Origin: Cavenderia fasciculata
Taxonomy: Eukaryota; Evosea; Eumycetozoa; Acytosteliales; Cavenderiaceae
Assembly: GCF_000203815.1 (NCBI RefSeq)
Contig: NW_004457695.1
Span: forward strand, 2,418,001 to 2,482,000
Direction of reading: 5' to 3'
Length of the DNA stretch: 64,000 nt
Positions within the stretch are counted from its first letter, which is position 1; each line of letters begins with the position of its first letter. Under the pieces are notes generated by a model. The model did not search any database. It was not told where the DNA came from and saw nothing but the letters and a program-made list of their open reading frames with translations. The translations under genes were made by a program, and so were the position numbers. Below, piece by piece: positions 1 to 12,590 of this stretch.

Positions 1-215
1 AGTATCTCAATACCCTTCACCACCCAAACGTTTGTTCCTTGGTAGTGATGCATACCAAAGAGCACAAAATAAGATTAAATCATTGACTGCAGAATTGGAA
101 GCTTGGAAAGAGGTAAATATAAATATAAAACAATATAACATTTATTGGGTACCAGAGATGGTGTGCTAACTCTGTTTCATTTTTTAAACAGATTACCCTT
201 AGCACAGACTATTGA
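1..215 (+). CDS. Short-chain dehydrogenase/reductase, 3' end only
   Basis: This is the C-terminal tail of an SDR-family oxidoreductase whose start lies left of the window. Reading from base 2 gives a stretch containing PPKRLFLGSDAYQRAQNKI and then LTAELEAWKE, the usual C-terminal tail of classical SDR enzymes of the NAD(P)-dependent type. An intron runs from 113 (GTAAAT) to 191 (AACAG). The last exon adds the short tail ITLSTDY and stops at 213-215, matching the common 'AWKE(V/I)TLSTD' ending of this family. Catalytic Tyr-Lys and the Rossmann glycine motif are outside the window, so the substrate cannot be predicted. Family assignment is fairly sure because both the motif and the splice join agree. 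Confidence 0.72.
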
Positions 216-318
216 CCAATAAAGTAAAGTAAAGTAAAGTAGAAAGAACTGGGTTGTGTCCTTGTCTCAACTGGTGCTCAAAACGAGTCGTTGCAACAGA
301 CTAGTCTAGACGCGGGAC

Positions 319-361
319 GGGTTTTTAGCCCCACCAGATTTAACATCGCGGCTAAAAACGA
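319..361. other. Stem-loop in the intergenic region upstream of the phosphatase gene
   Basis: A perfect 10-bp inverted repeat GTTTTTAGCC (321-330) / GGCTAAAAAC (350-359) encloses a 19-nt loop. It sits in a locally GC-richer patch of an otherwise AT-rich 600-bp gap (216-820) that also has a short AAGTA tract near 222-241 and an ATTT tract near 737-762. No gene is visible in this gap. The stem could be an RNA hairpin or chance. Confidence 0.35.
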
Positions 362-820
362 AAATAAGATCTGACCTTTTTAAAAAACAAAATAAAATTA
401 AATAAAATATAACGTAGTGTTTTTAGCGAATCCGCAACGTGGCGTCACCTTTCCCGTTATTTGAACAGTTTTGGGTAAAAAATCTGGTACCCTTTTGGGC
501 GCAAGTAGCCTCCCTTTGTTTGGGGGTGACGAAATCGTCCCCACCCGTAGTAGCCAAAGTTGTTCTTCGCTTATCAAAAAGATGAGATAAGTGTCTCTTG
601 CTTGTTCCTATTTTTTTTTTAATTATTATTATTGTTTGCATCACCAGCTCTTGCTCTTTCTCCTCTGTCTCGACTATTAATATTTTAGTCGTCATCATAT
701 CTTCATATTCCATATCACTCACTCACTCACTCTACTATTTATTTATTTATTTATTTATTTATTTTAAAAAGAGATAAAAAGAATCAAGAATTAATTTAGA
801 ATTTGTCAAAATCAAATTAA

Positions 821-2345
821 ATGATGTTGAGACAATCTATTTTATTATTATTAATAGTTGTGACACTATTTTTATCAGTATCAAATGCAAGACATTCAGA
901 CAATATAAATGACGCATTGGGTAAACACCATAAAAACAAAAAAGATAAATACGACGACCATGATGACAGAGATGATGTCATCCAGATAGATGGAGATGGA
1001 CTCGAACCACTTTATGTAAAGTTGTCATTGACTGAAAACCCAGGAGAAATGATGGTTGGTTGGTTCACATACAATATCATGACTGCACCACAAGTTCAAT
1101 ACAAGGGTGACACCAAAATGGCCACTGTCAACGCTCACAAGATCCAACAATACAAAGAAAAGAAATGGACTGGTTGGTCATACTCGACCCTCTTGACTGG
1201 TCTCGAGCCAAACACTCAATACATTTACCAGGTGGGTGACGCTTCCAGCAATGGAAAGTGGAGCAATACATTTAATTTCACCACTCACGGTGCTCCAGGT
1301 ACCAAAGTCACCCCATTCTCTTTTATTGCTTATGGAGACATGGGTGCTGGAGGAGCCGATTTAATTACCATTGGATATGTTATGGAATACATTGACCAAA
1401 TTTCATTTGTACTTCATGTTGGTGATATTGCTTATGCTGATCTTCATAGTACTGATAATTTCTTGTAAGTCAAAAGAAATAGAAAATCAAATTGAAAAAC
1501 AAATTATATTTATTAATTATTTCATTAATTTTTTTAATAGATTTGGAAACCAAACCGTTTGGAATGAATTTATGGGTCAAATTGAACCAATTACTTCATC
1601 AGTTCCATATATGACCACCCCAGGTAACCATGATGTATTCATTGACACGTCAATCTATAGAAAGACATTCCATATGCCAACCACCACCTACTCTAAGAGT
1701 ACTTGGTATGGATTCGACTACAATGGTGTACACTTTGTATCCATCTCATCTGAGCAACTCTATATTCCATTCAGTGACCAACACGATTGGTTGGCCAACC
1801 ATCTTGCACAATTCCGTCAATCCAATCCAAATGGTTGGCTCATTGTCTATGCTCATCGTCCAGTTTACTGTTCAGCCGATTACACTTGGTGTAAAGATGA
1901 TCCAATCAGATGTATGCTAATCAAAATAATTATTTTAAAAATTTATTTATTTATTTATTTATTTATTAATTAATCCATTCTTTTATTAGATTTATTCACA
2001 GAAAGTATTGAAAAATTATTATATCAATACAATGTTGATGTTTATATTTCTGGTCATAGTCATGTTTATGAAAGATCGTTACCAGTTTTTGACAAGACTA
2101 TCAAGGGTACCTATGAGGATCCAAAGGCAACAGTTCACATTGTAGTCGGTACAGGAGGGGCACAAGAAGCAATCCTCAGCAACTGGTTACCACAACCACA
2201 CTGGTCGTCTGGTGTAAGAATTTCGTCGGCTGGTTACGGCATGCTCTCGGTCTTGGACAACAACCAACTCAATTTCGAATTCTATGGTGATTACAATAAT
2301 ACTGCCATGGATTCATTTTTCATGAATAAGGGTACTTTTAATTAA
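821..2345 (+). CDS. Purple acid phosphatase (secreted metallophosphoesterase)
   Basis: A binuclear-metal acid phosphatase hydrolysing phosphomonoesters, probably in lysosomes or outside the cell. Three exons, 821-1464, 1541-1911 and 1990-2345, give 456 residues; both introns start with GTAAGT or GTATGC and end in AG. Residues 1-23 are a signal peptide with a leucine-rich core ending in SNA, followed by a charged Lys/Asp/His stretch. An N-terminal fibronectin-like domain comes next. All five metal-ligand blocks of the family are present in order: GDMG, GDIAY, GNHD, the AHRP block and GHSHVYER. Length is usual for plant-type PAPs. The 1912-1989 intron removes frame breaks exactly at conserved sequence, so the gene appears intact. 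It is transcribed convergently with the ankyrin gene to its right. Confidence 0.93.
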
Positions 2346-2645
2346 ACCCCAATAGACATTGATATTGGAAGGGGGGCAGGTATCCTCATTATTAATATAT
2401 TCAATCAAACCAATCAATCATTTTTAAAAAAAAAGTTTAAAATTAATTAAATAAATATATTTAAACAAAAGGCATAAAATATTATACAAAATACAATATA
2501 ACAACAAACCCTTTTTAACGACTTCACGAAAAAAAACTTCTTCTTCAACAAAGAGATAGTTTGAATCGTATATTTGGTGATTTCTAACTATCTATGTAAA
2601 TTTATTATAAATTAATAAAAAAGTATGATACTTTATTTTGGATTA

Positions 2646-5600
2646 TTATTGTTCTTTGGGACTTCCTCTTGATCCAATTTCAATTTTACAAGTTCTTTTA
2701 AATACAGTGTTTGCCAACCTATTGGTTGCTGGTGATTGTGAATTTGGTGAAGTATTTCCATTATTATTATGATGATGATTATTATTATTAAGATTCCTAC
2801 TACTATTATTATTGCTTGAAAAACTATTATTATTATTATTATTATTGGTGGTATTATTTAAATTATGATTGTTGTTAGTATTATTATTGTTATTATTATT
2901 TTCTTGTAAAATATGATTACTACTTGGTTGTTGTTGTAAATTTAGTAATAATTGAGTTCTATTATTCTTTCTCCAAGAGAAATTGTCAATCTCTGGACCG
3001 TTTTCAAGTATTGATACAATGTGAGAAAGTTTAGCATGACGAGCGAGATCCAATGGAGTACCACGTTTCGAACAAATGTTAAACAAAGCGCCATGAATGA
3101 GCAAAGTGTTGACTACATTGGCACGACCGGTTGTAACGGCATAGTGGAGAGGTGTCTCACCACCCTGTGTCAACGAATTGGGGTTGGCGCCATTCTGGAG
3201 TAGCAGAGCGACCACATCATTGAGACCCTTAAAGGCGGCCGAATGTAGTGGTGTTTCACCGTGTCTAGTGCCATTGTTAATGTCGAGACCCTTTTCGAGC
3301 ATCATCAAGACGGCTTCCTTTCGCTTTTCAGTGTATGGATGTCTGACAAAGTAATGGAGGACAGAGGCACCGTCACGGTTCTTGATGTTCACGTCAATGG
3401 TCGGCACTTGAAGCAGCAATTTACAAATATCGGCGTTGCCAGAGTAGGCGGCCGAGTGCAGGGGTGTCCAGCCGTTACTGTCAATGTTGTTGATCGTGTC
3501 CCACTCAATCTCGAGTATCTTTTCAACCTTTTCAATCTGGTCGGCTGCAACGGCCACATGCAACATGCTCTTGGACTCGTTGAGAGAGGGTGTAGCCTTT
3601 TTCTGGGTGACCTTGAGTGTGAGCACCTCGGTAGTGGTGCCTTGGTCCGAATAACAGTCCTCGCTTGATCCCTCGGTTGACTCGTCCCACAACTCGACCA
3701 CAGTGTTGAGCTCGTTTTCAAGACGTGCAAACGTGTTCATGACGAGACCACCAATCGGTACGATATTGAGCACCTTTTCATTCTTGGCATCCTCGAGACG
3801 TTGCATCTCTTGGAGGTAGACGAGATCCGACAACATGTCTTCAATCCAAATAATAGTCTGTTGGTCGTGGAGATGAGCGGGTTGCTTCTTTTGCTCGTCC
3901 AACAACTTGGTGCAAAGTGTATTGTGAAATTCTGATGGCTGGATATCAAAGTGTTCGCAAATTACAATTCTTGCCTTTTTAATAAACTCTCCAATCACTG
4001 GATAGATCTCTTCCTTTAGTTCTCTGACAAGTTGTAGAGGTGAGTTTAAAAACTTGTTGGATTGTGTAAGAATGGGTCGGTCATTAAAACTACCAACTTC
4101 ACTACTTGCACTTGTATTTGCTCCAGTTGCTAAATCTGTCGTCGTCACAACAACTGCAGTGGTGGTTGTTGTTGTTGTTGCTATTTGTTGTTGTTGTTGT
4201 TTGTTGTATGAAGATGCGTCAACTGGGATACTACCACCACTTGTTCTGATGTTACCAATTGTTGCTTGATCATTGCCACTATCACTCGTGCGAATATAAG
4301 CACCAATCTTGGGAGTTGGAGGTGATGGTTTGACATCATCAAATTCATTTGTTGTGGCTGTACTACTATTACCACTACTATTATTGTTGTTTGTTATACA
4401 TATGCTACTTGATCGACTCAATGTATTCTTTCTACTTCCACCACTAGTATTACTAATTGTATCAGCTGTTGCCAAGTCTACACCACCATTACTATCTGAT
4501 GTATGGTCATCTTGTCCATCACCCAACTTTGATTCAACATCATCTTGAATTTGAATAATTTCAATGACATGTTCACGAGGATCAAGAATCTTTTGGATGA
4601 GGATAAGATTAGAGATGACATCTTTCATGTTGGTTGGTGGTTGTTCAATGTAGTTTTCGGGTACAGCTACAAAGTTGTACCCTCTCTCTGAGAGAAAGTC
4701 ACTGACACGGCTGTCGATACGCTTTAACCACCATTCAGTCATTTCCTCCTTCATGGTACCGTTCATAAGGTTACGCTTTTGGATCTTGAGTTGATCGAGT
4801 ACCAACTCGCAGTCACCGAGGAATTGCTTGACCTTGCTACGTGCCAACGCGATATGCTGGCATCCACGCAAGTCGGCAATAGTCGTTTCGTAACGAGGCA
4901 TAAAGAGGAAGCGTTGGTCAACCGTCGCAACGTGTGCGTCGATGCGCTCTGTCATCTCCTTTTCAAGTTCCTTGTAAAAGGGGTGGTCGGGTGTATTGTA
5001 CAAAGTGGCCAACGTGCTGTGTGTAATCTTGAGTCTCTCCAAGTCAAACAGTGTAAACGACGATGTATTGAGCAAGAGGTTAATGTCGACACCAAGTGAC
5101 AAGAGGTAGTTGATAGTCTGTTGCTTGCTCTCTTCCAAAACTTGTGAAAAGAATGTTTCGGTTGGCTGATAGATCAATTTCTCAATCATACGAAGATCGC
5201 GTAATGCTTCAAGTGTCTGTTTGTTGAGTGGCAAGATATCCTCAATGCCAACCACCACTGTCTCACTCTCCTCTGCACTAAACCACAGGTTGAGACTATA
5301 ATCTCCACGTTCACCAGTGTATCTGGCAAATTGTGCCTTTGGTTTGAATGACTTTTTCTCCAAATACTCTGGTACTGAGAAGCTTGTCTTTTGTGTCTTT
5401 ACTTGTTGTATCCATTGATGTGTTGTATTATTATTAGTATTGGTAGTAGGTGGATGTGTAGGAGTGATAGGAGTGGTTGTAGTACCTACTACTACTCCCT
5501 GTTGTTGATGTGGTTGTGGTTGAATAATATGTTGTTGATTATGATGGAATAGGGTAGATGATGCGTTACTAGAGTAAGAGGATGGAGCAAATGAGCTGAC

Positions 5601-6776
5601 ACCTGAACTGTACAATCCCTGTGTCGACGCGACGCTGTTGGCAATAGATGACAAGTTGTCGGCTGATGTGTTTGTGTTGCCGTTGACATTGCCGGCACTG
5701 GTGGGACCACCACTAGCGCTACCGGCCTGACTTGTGCTCCCAGTAGAGCTGTTCATCGAGCTCTTGAATCCGATGATAGTCTTTTTCATTGACTTGCTCA
5801 TATTGTGGTAGTCGTGGAAACGGACGACTACAAGGTCTCCCTTTTTAAGCTTGTCTACACCACGCAAGATAGACGCGTATCGACGCACTGCCTTGGCAAT
5901 TTGCGCAGTATCAGACAACGCACTCCAATTGATAATATTGATGAGCAACTGCTCACGTGTTGTAGAGATGGTAGTTGCCTGGAATGTGGCGCTGTCTTCG
6001 ATGGCTGTCTCGCCACCATGTACATTGTCCTTGCCACTGCCCTTTTCCTTGTCCGTCAACTTTAATATTTCATAGTCACGTGCCAACTTGTTCAACAAGT
6101 CGTCGTTGGGGATAAGCCCAACAACGCAGCTGTCCACATCGGTTGTATAATTTGTCAAATAGGCGACCATCTGATGCGACGTATCAACGAGCACCTTTTG
6201 CTTTTCAATCATCAGTCCCTCGACCATACGCAAGTAGTACTGTATCAGCGACAGATAGTGCTGTGCCTTTGCCTCTGTCAGCAGTGTCTTTGTCTTTACC
6301 ATACGCTCTCTAAATATATCTGCCAATGACATTGCCCTCATTGTTCTACAATGATTGATTGCATTTAAACATGGTGATAATTGATCCTACGAGTAATAAA
6401 CAACAACAAACATATTAGTTACATTCATACTACAACTTTAATAGTAATAATAATAACAAAGTTGGTGACTGATACATACTTGAAATAAATAGAATACACT
6501 TGCAGCCACCATATTTTTATCTTTTGTATTCTTGAATGATTTTGACTCAACCTTTACAAAACTACTTGACTTGTTGCTGCTGCCGCTGTTATTGTTGCCT
6601 TTGAGTGTACCACCCTTTTCTAGTTTGTAGTCAAAGTCACCTAGTACCGAGGAGCCAGTACTGAGTACTCTGTGGCCACTTGGCAACGTCAGATTGTCCA
6701 GATACTTGAACAATTCACCGACATTGCTTATGAATTGTTTCTCTAGATTGGCTGCCTTTATATTAACTGATGCCAT
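2646..6776 (-). CDS. Large ankyrin-repeat protein with Asn/Gln-rich linkers
   Basis: Two exons, 6480-6776 and 2646-6386, join in frame through a 93-nt intron (GTATGT...GTAG) to give about 1345 residues. The start at 6776 begins MASVNIKAANLEKQF. The N-terminal half is largely helical and contains no domain I can name with confidence. Low-complexity Ser/Asn/Thr and poly-Gln linkers lie around residues 300-420 and 740-880. About residues 1030-1225 form a run of roughly five ankyrin repeats with clear TPLHSAAYSGN, TPLHSAAFKGL and TPLHYAVTTGR cores. The tail is an Asn-rich low-complexity stretch. Ankyrin repeats imply protein binding; the overall layout could suit a cytoskeletal or membrane-trafficking scaffold, but that is a guess. 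The long uninterrupted frame argues for a working gene. Confidence 0.85.
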
Positions 6777-8137
6777 CTGTTATTATTGTTGTAGTAGAGA
6801 GAGAGAGTAGTCAACTACTACTCTACTACTCTATCTTTTTCTTTTCTTTTCTTTTCTTTTTTCAAGTCCGATGACTATTCAGATCGATCTACTTTTCTGT
6901 TGATTTAAAGTTTTATCTGTATGTCTTCTGTATGTCTGTGTCTGTATATCTCTTATCTGTTTGTTGTAATTGAATTGTGTTGCTCTAAGATATTAAACAA
7001 AAAACAATGTGTGTTGAGAGAGAGAGTGATAATTGGTGGTGAGATAGGGAAGAAGGCTGTTTGTTGTTTAAACTGTTAGGGGGGGCAGAAGGGAAAAAAA
7101 AATAAAAAATGGTGGGCGGCTTGATTTCCACGGTTTTTTTGGCTGTTGATTTTTTTGGGGGATGGATTTAATCGATTTGAAATCAGAGTTCTTTTTCTGT
7201 TTTTAGAACTCAAAAGAGGGAGGAGGTGATGCGAAAAACAACGAATCTAAAATGAATCTCCTCAGTTAATTAATAAAATAAATAAATAAATAAATAAATA
7301 TAAATATATTTTGTTGTAATATATATAGGTGTAATGTTAGTGGATTATTAGTAGTATGAAGACTATGTATGATCTAGTCGAGCGAGTTGAGTTGTTATTA
7401 AATGAATAAATTAATATAAGAAAAAAAGAATAATGTGATGTCAGATGATGATTGAAATCAAAGGGGCTGCAAATATACGATGTTGGAAATTAAATTTAAA
7501 AACAGAACAATTGTTCAAGCGACTATTCTTGAGGAAAATGTTATCAAGAAGCTCATGGAAGCCCAATCTTGGTTTTTTTTGGAAAATAAAAACAAAAAAT
7601 CAGATCACCTCGATTGTGATGATGTCAAGAGCTCCCCCTTCCACATCATCGTCGTCGGTGTTTGCTTGATGACGATTGTAACAACAGGGAAAAAGATTAA
7701 TAAAATTATCCTTAAAAACTTGAGAATTTTCGAAACCAATTGCCTATTCAAGCGAGATACTATTCCAATGAACTTGTCTTGGTGATTAAAGTACAATCAT
7801 CAATATAACCACCAACACCTTGGTTTCTCTCTGGTTAAACTAAAAGTATTTCTCATGCTTTTCCTTGCTTTTGATTCATTATGACTGGACATATATTACA
7901 ATACAATAGGTGCCACATCATGAGGAAAGAGAAATATATATAAAAATAAATAACATCAACGATTCATATTTTTAACTACTTGATTGATTGATTGATTGAT
8001 TGATTGATTTGTGTTTTTAAAACTGACAAGGGTAGTATATTTTTATAGTTTTGTTTTTTGTTTTTTTTTTTGACTAATTATTAATTATTATTATTATTAT
8101 TATTATTATTTGGAGTTGTTCTTTATATTCTTTTGAT
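6777..8137. other. Intergenic region, no supported gene
   Basis: This 1.36-kb gap holds T-rich and G-rich simple tracts: TTTTC repeats near 6837-6861, a G7 run near 7080, AAAT repeats near 7276-7300 and GATT repeats near 7979-8007. An open frame at 7480-7785 would encode 101 residues, but I see no motif, no splice support and no family resemblance, so it is not called. The left part probably carries the promoter of the ankyrin gene and the right part the vatC 3' end. Confidence 0.5.
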
Positions 8138-9871
8138 TTAAATATCCCAATCAATTGGAACGTAAACATATGGGAAAAACTTTTCAGAGGCATCTTCTTC
8201 ACCCTTGCCAGAGATGTGTTGTGAACCTAAATATTTGAATTGGTCGAGGAGGACATCACGGAGCTTACGATCTTCCTTCTTGTGTGGCTTCATGAGGATG
8301 GCTTGGAAGTTCATTGGGATACCAAATCTCAATACGGATTCGACAAATACACGCAATGCCTTCAAGTGAATCCAAGCAACAAAGGATTCTGGGAATTGGA
8401 TACGGCACCATCTGATGAACGATGTCTTGTAGTTCTTTTGATCTTCGGACAATTTCGATCTTTCTTGTGGCTTATTTTCAGTCTCTGTCTTGAAATCTCT
8501 TACTACCCACCTAAACAAAAAGAATATTATTATGGTTAGTCATCACATTTCTCATTCTCATTCACTCAATGTTCAATATTTATATTTCTATATACTACAT
8601 ACTTTCTTTCTTGACATTTGATTCTAAAGTTGTCATAGAACTTTCTAAATACACATACACCATAGAGAACATAGTCATTGTCTTGTTCAATCTTCTTTGC
8701 CGATCTCATGAGAACAAACTTGGAGAGTTCGTCAGAGAGGTTTTCGTATGTAGCCAAAAATTCCTTTTCCATCGATTGTGGAATAACAATAAATGCAGTT
8801 GTAAGATATTCAGATTGAGTATTATTTTCAGTGGTAATCAATTCATTTAAACTTCTAACTTGGAGATTACCTCTATAATAAATAATAATAATAAATTGGG
8901 TTAATATATAAAGATAACTGGACAAGTAGGTTTGTTGGTTTTTGTTGTTTCATACAATAATTTTCTTTCTTCAGCAACAACAGAAGAGGTAAGTGAATTA
9001 TAATCTGTCAACTTGGCTCTCAAATCTTCATCTAATTTAGCAACAGTCTACGATATGATGTATCAATATTAGTATATATGTTGTTATTGTTTGTTTTTTA
9101 AAATGTCATTCTTACGCTTTGAATCTTATCTACAATCTCTTGAAGAGATGACTTTGGATTGAATTTAGCATCATCCCATTGGAACTTTGAAAGGTACTGT
9201 TGGATGTTTTGTCCGTTGATTGACAAACCTTTTTCCTTTCCTGGCTTTGAACCAACAAGATCGGTCAATTGCTTGCTAATCTTCTTTGAGGTCAATTCTA
9301 CAAAGTTATCAACCTTTGCCAAATCGTCATTTAAAGCAATTAAAGAGTTTAATGTTCCAACTCTGAGTGCTGGTATCTAGTGTAAGTAGAGTTTTGATAA
9401 TATTAGATTAAAGAAAAGTGTTAATAGTTTATATATATATATAAAGTTGGTTAAGTGATCGATCGAGATATAGATAGATAGTAAGATAGATATAGAGATA
9501 TATTGATTCTTCAACCATTCATTCATCCTATCCTCTTTTGGATCTTTTTGTTCTTCTTCTTTCGTCTTTTTTTTTTGTAGTATGTCGATTATAATATAAT
9601 ACTCGAATGACGAATATATCTTTTGTTCTAATTATAAACCAAATATGTTTTTAAACCAATTCATCAATTCATTCTCTATATCTATATTCTATATATCTAT
9701 ATCGTCGATCCTCTATATATATATATATATATATATCTTGATGCCTACATTAAATTTAACATTCTCTGAAAGTGAATTCTCTTTGGCAGTCTTTGTGTTG
9801 ACAATGTCAAAGATATCGGCACCAGGTCTGTTTGGTGCAGAGATTAACCAGAATACTTGACTTTCTGACAT
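8138..9871 (-). CDS. vatC: V-type proton ATPase subunit C
   Basis: Subunit C is the peripheral-stalk foot that links the V1 head to the V0 membrane sector of the vacuolar proton pump and controls its reversible assembly. Five exons, 9749-9871, 9116-9376, 8956-9047, 8603-8872 and 8138-8510, join in frame to 372 residues, close to the family's usual size. Recognisable blocks: MSESQVFWLISAP at the start, KFNIPALRVGTLNSLIAL across the first splice, QWDDAKFNPK, YGVCVFRKFYDNFR, and near the end FPESFVAWIHLKALRVFVES and a PYVYVPIDWDI tail. Introns are 372, 68, 83 and 92 nt. The first is unusually long for this genome and holds AT and GATA simple repeats. Each junction restores sequence known in other subunit C proteins, so the model is secure. 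Confidence 0.95.
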
Positions 9872-10514
9872 CTTGTCTATATGTATATTATTGTTATATG
9901 TTGTATTATCGTATCAAATCGGAGAGAGTTGTTGGGAGGGAGGGAGGGAGGAGGTTGATGTGAAGAAACAGTTGGTGTTGGTTATAGAGAGTTAACTACG
10001 ACTGACGACTGACTGTTTGCTAATAATACAATGTACTCTGTGAATAATACTAACTAATAAACTAGAGCTAGCTTGTGTTGTTTGTTGTTTATTGAGGTCT
10101 AGGACTGTTGATGATATTATTATGTTTATTAGTAATAATGGTGGTGGCGTGGTGTGAGAGAATAGGCGTTTTCAAAAAGATAAAAAAATCTTTGGAAAAA
10201 AAAAAATTCAATAACCTCTGTTGCCTCTCACCCAGGGCTCCTCTCTCATTCCTTTTTCTCTTTCGCTTTTTCATTCAGACCAAAACAACACGACCCTCTA
10301 CCAGTATCATTCACGCGATTTTTTTAAACACAACAACAATCAAGATAAGGTGATACCTATCTATTCTAATTATATCTATCTCTATATTTATGCTGTACAA
10401 TTTTATTTAATATTTAATATATGAAAATATATTTATATATTTTTTTTTTGATTGATCGATTGATCGTTCAATCTATCGATTGGTGGAACATGCATGTACC
10501 ATGATTTGTCATTA
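9872..10514. other. Intergenic region upstream of vatC
   Basis: No gene is supported here. The part next to vatC has a G-rich patch (GGGAGGGAGGGAGGAGG near 9936-9952) and the far part has T runs and an imperfect ATCGATTGATCG stretch near 10451-10468. Small open frames at 10108-10353 are built from simple sequence and carry no motifs. The vatC promoter should lie in the left part. Confidence 0.45.
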
Positions 10515-11690
10515 TTATTGGCTAATAACGATATTTGTATAATTACCACCACTTTGGTGAAGTTGTTGTTGGTGTCCTCCTTTTAATGGTAATTCTTTGG
10601 TACCTGAAACATGCATCTTGTTGGCACCATCCACTCCATCTTCTTCATCATCTTTGTCTCCTAATTTTTTAACACATTCCTTGTGAATACGATTGGTTAC
10701 TTGGATTTTAAGTTCTTGAAGTCTCTTTAATTGTAATTTCAATTGTTCTTGTTCCAACAATTTCTGTTCTTGTCTAATTTGTTGTTGGAGCTTTGCAACC
10801 TCTTCGTCATCTGGCTTGTCTTCGTCTTCTTTTTTGTTATGGTCAAGGTCAAAGTAAGCAGTCACACGTGATGTACCAAAGAAGGACTGTTTGACAGGCT
10901 TTTTTTTGGCCTTGTCTTTTTCAGACTGTGATTTGGAAGTGTCAACCTTCATCTCGTCGATACAGTCCTCTACAGCATCGTAACTGCCTCTATACACCTC
11001 TGACGTGTATCCAGCCTTGTCAATACGTTTGTAGATACTTCTAATGATAGTTGACATCCATCTACCTCGCTTCATCGTATCCATGAGAATCTGGGTGACA
11101 AAGCTCAATACTCTTTCAAACTCGTCAAAGTTGGCATCTTCCAATTGACTGAAATACTTGGCTTGTGTTTTACCAAGAACCTTTTCAATCTCGCCAACCT
11201 CGAGGTTGATGTCTAGCCATCCTGCAGCTGGACCAGTTCCAGAGGTTGTGAATTGTTTGAGATCATCGTCGGGACTATTGGCAGTGGCAGCTGGAGTAGG
11301 AGTTGCATTGTTGATGGTTGTTGTCTTGGAGACAACTTGGACTGGTGGTATTTGTATCTGAGTGGGGTCGGCCAGTGCAGCGATAATGGCATTTTGGTAA
11401 GAGTCTACTGACAGAATGGGATCTTTGAGTGTAAAGGTTTTAGAGACTATCACATCAAATGTACCAAACTGACTTGCAAAGATGAGGAACTTTCTCATCA
11501 ATACAAATCTAAACTTTAAACAAAACTTTACTTTTCTATCATCGATCTTGATAAAGTGTGGTTTCTGAAATACATTGACCGATATTCCATCTTCTGCAAA
11601 CTGTTTTGCTATTGTTAAACTTTGATTAAATAAATCAAATAAATCTTTTACTCCTTGTGGAATTGTAAATGGTAATTTTGGTGTTTCCAT
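10515..11690 (-). CDS. Unrecognised protein with C-terminal coiled coil
   Basis: A single-exon frame of 391 residues. I place the start at METPKLPF (11690) rather than eight codons upstream, because the upstream codons MKKVIIII come from an ATT run. Residues about 1-115 form a compact hydrophobic region including FCLKFRFVLMRKFLIFASQF, then a Thr/Ala/Pro linker and a second folded region around residues 160-245 with WLDINLEVGEIEKVLG. Residues about 285-345 form a strong Glu/Gln/Lys coiled coil (LQQQIRQEQKLLEQEQLKLQ). I do not recognise the family. It is intracellular by appearance, with no signal peptide or membrane segment. Coding status is supported by length and by GC-richer codon use than the flanks. 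Confidence 0.75.
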   Translation of the reverse strand: METPKLPFTIPQGVKDLFDLFNQSLTIAKQFAEDGISVNVFQKPHFIKIDDRKVKFCLKFRFVLMRKFLIFASQFGTFDVIVSKTFTLKDPILSVDSYQNAIIAALADPTQIQIPPVQVVSKTTTINNATPTPAATANSPDDDLKQFTTSGTGPAAGWLDINLEVGEIEKVLGKTQAKYFSQLEDANFDEFERVLSFVTQILMDTMKRGRWMSTIIRSIYKRIDKAGYTSEVYRGSYDAVEDCIDEMKVDTSKSQSEKDKAKKKPVKQSFFGTSRVTAYFDLDHNKKEDEDKPDDEEVAKLQQQIRQEQKLLEQEQLKLQLKRLQELKIQVTNRIHKECVKKLGDKDDEEDGVDGANKMHVSGTKELPLKGGHQQQLHQSGGNYTNIVISQ

Positions 11691-12590
11691 TATTATTATT
11701 ATTACTTTTTTCAAAAAAATATATTATTATTACTATTATAGGTTAAATTTGAATTAAAAAAAAGAGAGACAATGAATGTGGAGGTATAATATCGCAATCT
11801 GTCCAAGAAGAGAGCAAGAATTAAATTTAAAAGAATTAAAAAAAAAAGAAATATCTGTGTCAAAAAGCATACCTTGTCACGTGATCATCCGGATGACCGT
11901 TTGGTTGGCTACCGACTTCAACGCATTAAGATTCTTTGAAGAGAATGGTTAACCAATCAATCAATCTCCAATGAAACCACTTTTTAAAAAGACATTCATT
12001 TCTGATCTAGATTTGATTTAAGATAACACGTTAGCAAGATACAAGAAAGGATGAATAATATCTTTATACAAACACTAAGAGCAAGAGAGAGAGAGAGAAA
12101 GAAAGGATGACTTATCTTATGTTTTCGATCGTGCAGTATTGTCTAGACCAAACCATCATAACCATGATCGATCATAAAACATTTTCCAACAAATAGGGAT
12201 GTTCATATATAGTTTATACTTGAAAATAGAGTATATAATATAAATATATAATATAATAGATGGATCATCACTCTATGATATCTTTACTATGATCAAAATC
12301 ATCTATAAATGAATGAATGAATGAATGAATGAATCTAGTGGTACACAAAAATATTTTAACAATCGACCTAAGATTTAGTTATATCTTTTTTATTCAATAA
12401 AAAAACAAAATAAATAAATATTAATTATCTGATGTTTAAAATGGTAGAAGTAGTTTTAAAAGATAAAATCATTGGGTTGGTTGATCCAATAATGGTTTAG
12501 TTTAAAAGGGTGTCCTCCAAAATGTATTATGGATCACTATTCACTTTTCTTACAATACTAAATAAATAATTAAATAATTTAATTATCATC
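11691..12590. other. Intergenic region
   Basis: About 900 bp between two genes pointing away from each other, so it should hold both promoters. Visible features are A-rich runs, a CACGTGATCATCCGGATGA stretch near 11879 with overlapping palindromes (CACGTG, TGATCA, TCCGGA), and a GAAT microsatellite near 12309-12333. No coding frame is convincing. Confidence 0.4.

Noticed and set aside
7480-7785. A 101-codon plus-strand frame with some protein-like composition
   Set aside because: No motif, no splice support and low-complexity flanks; one frame of this length is expected by chance in the non-coding part of such a window.
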